Below, piece by piece: positions 33,140 to 36,307 of a stretch of DNA of 36,307 bases (positions are counted from its first letter, which is position 1; each line of letters begins with the position of its first letter). The notes beneath the pieces were generated by a model that was not told the origin of the DNA, did not search any database, and saw only the letters and a program-made list of their open reading frames with translations. This stretch comes from Azospirillum endophyticum. Its GTDB lineage: Bacteria > Pseudomonadota > Alphaproteobacteria > Azospirillales > Azospirillaceae. Made by a program: the position numbers and the translations under genes. The stretch spans positions 1-36,307 of the forward strand of contig NZ_JAENHM010000080.1 of the NCBI RefSeq assembly GCF_016595245.1, in the 5' to 3' direction.

Positions 33140-34144
33140 ATGAAGTTTTCGCTGACGTCGGTCCGCACCGCGCTGCTGGCCGCTTGTGCCGTCTGCGGCA
33201 TCCTGGCCGCCCCCATCCTGTCGGCCCCGGCCGATGCGCGCGACTTCCGGTCCGCCGACATCCACCCGACCGACTATCCGACCGTCGAGGCGGTGCGCTA
33301 TGTCGGCAAGCTGGTGGCGGAGCGCAGCAACGGCAAGCTCGGCATCAAGGTGTTCCCGAACGGCGCGCTCGGCACCGAGAAGGACACCATCGAGCAGCTG
33401 AAGATCGGCGCGCTCGAGATGATGCGCATCAACGTGGCGCCGCTGAACAACGTGGTGCCGGAGACGATGGTCACCGCGCTGCCCTTCATCTTCCGCGACA
33501 CCGGCCACATGCGCCGCGTCCTGGACGGCCCGATCGGCGACGAGATCCTGGCGGCGATGGAAAGCCAGGGCATGATCGGCCTGGCCTTCTACGACAGCGG
33601 CTCGCGCAGCATGTATTCGGCCGCCAAGCCCTACAAGACGCTGGCCGACATGAAGGGCGCCAAGATCCGCGTCCAGCAGTCCGACCTGTTCGTCGCCATG
33701 ATCCAGGCCCTGGGCGCCAACGCCACGCCGATGCCCTTCGGCGAGGTCTACACCGCGCTGAAGACCGGCATCGTCGACGCCGCCGAGAACAACTACCCGT
33801 CCTACGAATCCTCGCGCCACTTCGAGGCGGCCAAGTACTTCACGCTGACCGAACACGCGATGGCGCCGGAAGTGCTGGTCTTCTCCAAGGTCGCCTGGGA
33901 CCGCCTGTCGAAGGACGATCAGGCGACGATCCGCAAGGCCGCCAAGGACTCCGTGCCCTACATGCGCAAGCTGTGGGACGAGCGCGAGCTGAAGTCCAAG
34001 GAGATCGTGACCCAGGCCGGCGCCCAGATCGTCGAGGTTCCGAACAAGCAGGAATTCATCGATGCGATGAAGCCGGTCTACACCCAGTTCGCGAACACGC
34101 CGAAGCTGCAGAGCCTCGTCCAGCGCGTCCAGGAAACCAAGTGA
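33140..34144 (+). CDS. TRAP transporter substrate-binding protein (DctP family)
   Basis: 334 residues from the ATG at 33140 behind AGGAGG. A Sec signal peptide (MKFSLTSVRTALLAACAVCG, cleavage predicted after the Ala of ADA near residue 33) sends it to the periplasm. The mature protein has the two-lobe DctP fold: PNGALGTEKDTIEQLKIGAL near 74, LPFIFRDTGHMRRVLDGPIG near 114, and KGAKIRVQQSDLFVAMIQAL near 173, whose Arg normally binds the substrate carboxylate. TPMPFGEVYTALKTGIVDAA is the family signature. It binds an organic acid and delivers it to the DctQ/DctM proteins encoded next. Confidence 0.93.
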   Translation: MKFSLTSVRTALLAACAVCGILAAPILSAPADARDFRSADIHPTDYPTVEAVRYVGKLVAERSNGKLGIKVFPNGALGTEKDTIEQLKIGALEMMRINVAPLNNVVPETMVTALPFIFRDTGHMRRVLDGPIGDEILAAMESQGMIGLAFYDSGSRSMYSAAKPYKTLADMKGAKIRVQQSDLFVAMIQALGANATPMPFGEVYTALKTGIVDAAENNYPSYESSRHFEAAKYFTLTEHAMAPEVLVFSKVAWDRLSKDDQATIRKAAKDSVPYMRKLWDERELKSKEIVTQAGAQIVEVPNKQEFIDAMKPVYTQFANTPKLQSLVQRVQETK

Positions 34145-34227
34145 CGACTTTTCGGTAACGCCAAGCAGGGGTGGCTTGCGGTTCGTCCCGGGTGGGACGG
34201 GCCGCGCCGCTCGAGGGGAGCCGCAGC

Positions 34228-34767
34228 ATGGATATCGAGCTGCAAGCAATGGACGTCAGCCCGCCGCATGCGGCCGGCTGGTTGACCCGCATGAACGCGG
34301 TGCTGGCCAAGACCGGCATGTATGTCGCCATCATCGGCCTGATGATGATCGTCTGCGTCGTCTTTTATCAGGTCTTCGGCCGCTACGTGCTGAACAACTC
34401 GCCGACCTGGGCGGAAAGCCTGGCGATCGTGCTGGTGCTGTACGTCACGCTGATCGGCGCCGCCGTCGGTGTCCGCGACGCCGGCCATATCGGGCTGGAA
34501 TCCCTGCTGGTGATGCTGTCGGACAGCGCGCGCCGCAAGATGGACGTCCTGATCTACGGCCTGGTCGGCATCTTCGGCGCCTGCATGGCCTACAACGGCT
34601 GGGTGCTCGGCAGCTCGGTCGCCTCCTACACGATCCCGAACCTCCACGTCTCCGAAGCGGTCCGCTACGTGCCGCTGGTGCTGTCGGGGGTGCTGATCGT
34701 TCTCTTCTCCATCGAGCATATCGTCGCCATCCTGCGCGGCGAGGAGGTCAAGCCGTCATGGAACTGA
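34228..34767 (+). CDS. TRAP transporter small membrane subunit (DctQ family)
   Basis: 179 residues from the ATG at 34228 with GGGGAG 8 nt upstream. Four membrane helices: one from GMYVAIIGLMMIVCVVFYQV, then SLAIVLVLYVTLIGAAVGVR, a third around DVLIYGLVGIFGACMAYNGW, and YVPLVLSGVLIVLFSIEHIV. The family motif FYQVFGRYVLNNSPTWAESL is intact. DctQ connects the binding protein to the large permease. It follows dctP by 83 nt and overlaps dctM by 10 nt, indicating translational coupling. Confidence 0.93.
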   Translation: MDIELQAMDVSPPHAAGWLTRMNAVLAKTGMYVAIIGLMMIVCVVFYQVFGRYVLNNSPTWAESLAIVLVLYVTLIGAAVGVRDAGHIGLESLLVMLSDSARRKMDVLIYGLVGIFGACMAYNGWVLGSSVASYTIPNLHVSEAVRYVPLVLSGVLIVLFSIEHIVAILRGEEVKPSWN

Positions 34768-36041
34768 CCATCCTGTCCATCACCTTCTTCGGCTTCCTCA
34801 TCCTCGGCATTCCGGTCGCCTTCGCCATCGGCCTGTCGGCGCTTTGCACCATCCTCTATGAAGGCCTGCCCGTCGCGGTGGTCTTCCAGCAGATGATGTC
34901 GGGGATGAACGTCTTCTCGTTCCTCGCCATTCCCTTCTTCGTCTTCTCCGGCGAGCTGATGCTGCATGGCGGCGTCGCCGACAAGATCGTCACCGCCGCC
35001 AAGAGCATGGTCGGCCATATCCGCGGCGGGCTGGGCATGTCCAACGTCGTGGCCTGCACGCTGTTCGGCGGCGTCGCCGGATCGCCGGTCGCCGACGTGT
35101 CGGCGATGGGCGCGGTGATGATCCCGATGATGAAGCGGGAAGGCTATCATGCCGACTACGCGGTCAACGTGACCACCCACGCCGCGCTGGTCGGCGCGCT
35201 GATGCCGACCAGCCACAACATGATCATCTATGCGCTGGCCGCCGGCGGAAAGGCGTCCATCGGCGCGCTGATCGCCGCCGGCCTGATGCCGGCGCTGCTG
35301 CTGATGGTCTGCAACCTGGGCGCCGCCTACTACGTCGCGGTGAAGCGCGGCTATCCCAAGGGGACCTTCCCCGGCTGGGACATCCTGGCGCATTCCTTCG
35401 CCGCCGCGGCGCCGGGCCTGCTGATCGTCGTCATCATCCTGGCCGGCATCACCACCGGCGTGTTCACCGCGACCGAGTCGGCGTCGGTGGCCGTGATCTA
35501 CGCGCTGCTGCTGACCACCTTCGTCTATCGCACGCTGAGCTGGGAGAAGTTCCTGGCCGCCGCCGCCAAGACGGTGAAGACCACCGGCGTGGTGCTGCTG
35601 CTGATCGGCGTGTCGACCATGTTCCAGTACCTCATGGGTCTCTATGAGGTGGCGGACATGACCGGCGAGCTGCTGGCCGGCGTGTCGACCAACCCGCTGA
35701 TGATCTTCCTGCTGATCAACATCATCCTGTTCCTGCTGGGCACCTTCATGGACATGGCCAGCACGATCCTGATCTGCACGCCGATCTTCCTGCCGATCGC
35801 CATGCAGTACGGCATGGACCCGGTGCAGTTCGGCATCGTCATGCTGATCAACTGCGCGCTCGGCCTCAATACCCCGCCGGTCGGCACCACCCAGTTCATC
35901 GGCTGCGCCATCGGCGGCGTGTCGGTGGGCGAGGTGATGCGCTCCATCACGCCTTTCTACGGGGCGCTGTTCGTGGCGTTGCTGCTGGTCACCTATGTCC
36001 CGGCCTTCTCGCTGTGGCTGCCGCGCATGCTGATGCATTGA
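34758..36041 (+). CDS. TRAP transporter large permease subunit (DctM family)
   Basis: 427 residues from the ATG at 34758, overlapping dctQ by 10 nt. About twelve membrane segments; conserved family stretches include SFLAIPFFVFSGELM, LFGGVAGSPVADVSAMGAVM, and the C-terminal ALGLNTPPVGTTQFIGCAIG. DctM is the sodium-coupled translocation subunit of the TRAP transporter. The length is typical of a separate (not QM-fused) DctM. The operon ends here: a textbook terminator follows 58 nt after the stop. Confidence 0.95.
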   Translation: MELTILSITFFGFLILGIPVAFAIGLSALCTILYEGLPVAVVFQQMMSGMNVFSFLAIPFFVFSGELMLHGGVADKIVTAAKSMVGHIRGGLGMSNVVACTLFGGVAGSPVADVSAMGAVMIPMMKREGYHADYAVNVTTHAALVGALMPTSHNMIIYALAAGGKASIGALIAAGLMPALLLMVCNLGAAYYVAVKRGYPKGTFPGWDILAHSFAAAAPGLLIVVIILAGITTGVFTATESASVAVIYALLLTTFVYRTLSWEKFLAAAAKTVKTTGVVLLLIGVSTMFQYLMGLYEVADMTGELLAGVSTNPLMIFLLINIILFLLGTFMDMASTILICTPIFLPIAMQYGMDPVQFGIVMLINCALGLNTPPVGTTQFIGCAIGGVSVGEVMRSITPFYGALFVALLLVTYVPAFSLWLPRMLMH

Positions 36042-36099
36042 ATAAGCGCTGAGAAACGGGGCCGCTTCGCGCCTCCCTGAACGACTTCTCTCCTGAACT

Positions 36100-36133
36100 G
36101 GGCCATCGGGTTCTCCCGATGGCCCTATTTCTT
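36100..36133 (+). terminator. Intrinsic terminator of the TRAP operon
   Basis: GGGCCATCGGG at 36100-36110 pairs perfectly with CCCGATGGCCC at 36115-36125 around the loop TTCT, followed by the T-rich TATTTCTT at 36126-36133. The T-tract is immediately followed by the apparent group II intron boundary. Confidence 0.88.
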
Positions 36134-36307
36134 GTGCGCCCAGCATGGGCGCGTTCTTGAGGGTGGAAGTCCCTCCGTAAGCTGGTCACAGCGAACGAAG
36201 AGAAGCGCAACTGCGGAAGGGTGACCGACCGTGGGGAGGAAGCGTGGATCGCAGCTGCGGGCCGATGGACAAGAATCGGATATGAGGCGGTGCCGATCAG
36301 GGCGAGC
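36134..36307 (+). mobile_element. 5' end of a group II intron (truncated by the window edge)
   Basis: The sequence from 36134 begins GTGCG, the group II 5' boundary consensus (GUGYG), then folds GCGCCC-AGCAT-GGGCGC. The following run (GAGGGTGGAAGTCCCTCC; GACAAGAATCGGATATGAGG) strongly resembles the domain I region of bacterial group II introns as I remember them. The remaining domains and the intron-encoded reverse transcriptase would be beyond 36307. Insertion directly after a terminator T-tract is the known habit of class C introns, a ribozyme class that targets terminator hairpins. Class assignment is inference, because the catalytic domain V is not in view. Confidence 0.75.

Overview
The window looks like a chromosomal segment of a high-GC alphaproteobacterium, most likely an Azospirillum-type member of the Rhodospirillales. 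This is inferred from the strong GC3 bias, the orfA(DUF47)-pit pair, the long sensor kinases, the zinc-ribbon DinB and the TRAP and liv transporters; no rRNA or other marker gene is present. I find no tRNA, rRNA, CRISPR array, phage or plasmid module. Most of the DNA is ordinary core and metabolic genome. The unusual material lies in the intergenic regions and at the right edge.

Layout, left to right. 1-76: 5' end of a livH-type permease gene, leaving the window. 77-840: non-coding DNA with strong RNA-like hairpins. 841-2647: alanine dehydrogenase (ald) and a divergent Lrp-type regulator. 2655-3854: DNA polymerase IV with a zinc-ribbon head. 3956-8267: a CrbR-like LuxR response regulator and a CrbS-like sodium-symporter/hybrid-kinase protein. 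8268-10613: small unknown proteins and a short exported protein. 10776-12563: a three-repeat Pho-box-like array, then a DUF47 protein and the PiT phosphate transporter. 12728-16641: a small unknown protein, a Cache-type hybrid kinase with two receiver domains, and a TerB-fold protein.

16691-20360: argH, an LptM-like lipoprotein gene and lysA, translationally coupled by GTGA and ATGA overlaps, divergent from a TlpA-type thioredoxin. 20421-23844: a tandem cyclic-nucleotide-domain protein, a LysR regulator, and a divergent SRPBCC-like/quinone-oxidoreductase pair. 23913-27356: glycerate kinase, tartronate semialdehyde reductase and hydroxypyruvate isomerase, a glyoxylate/glycerate branch. A 349-bp nested-palindrome element sits between the reductase and kinase genes. 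27633-29684: 2,4-dienoyl-CoA reductase (fadH) behind a good sigma-70 promoter.

29783-36041: a GntR/FCD regulator overlapping a Gfo/Idh/MocA dehydrogenase, a TerC/YjbE membrane protein, and a complete DctP-DctQ-DctM TRAP transporter. A nearly identical palindromic site lies before both the GntR gene and the TRAP operon, so these two units are probably one regulon for uptake and oxidation of an organic acid or sugar acid. 36100-36307: the TRAP operon ends in a textbook terminator, and what looks like the 5' end of a group II intron begins directly after its U-tract and runs out of the window.

I found no clearly new multi-gene system. The best leads are the terminator-targeted intron, the GntR operator pair, the triple Pho-box array, the palindromic element inside the glyoxylate gene cluster, and the structured region upstream of livH.
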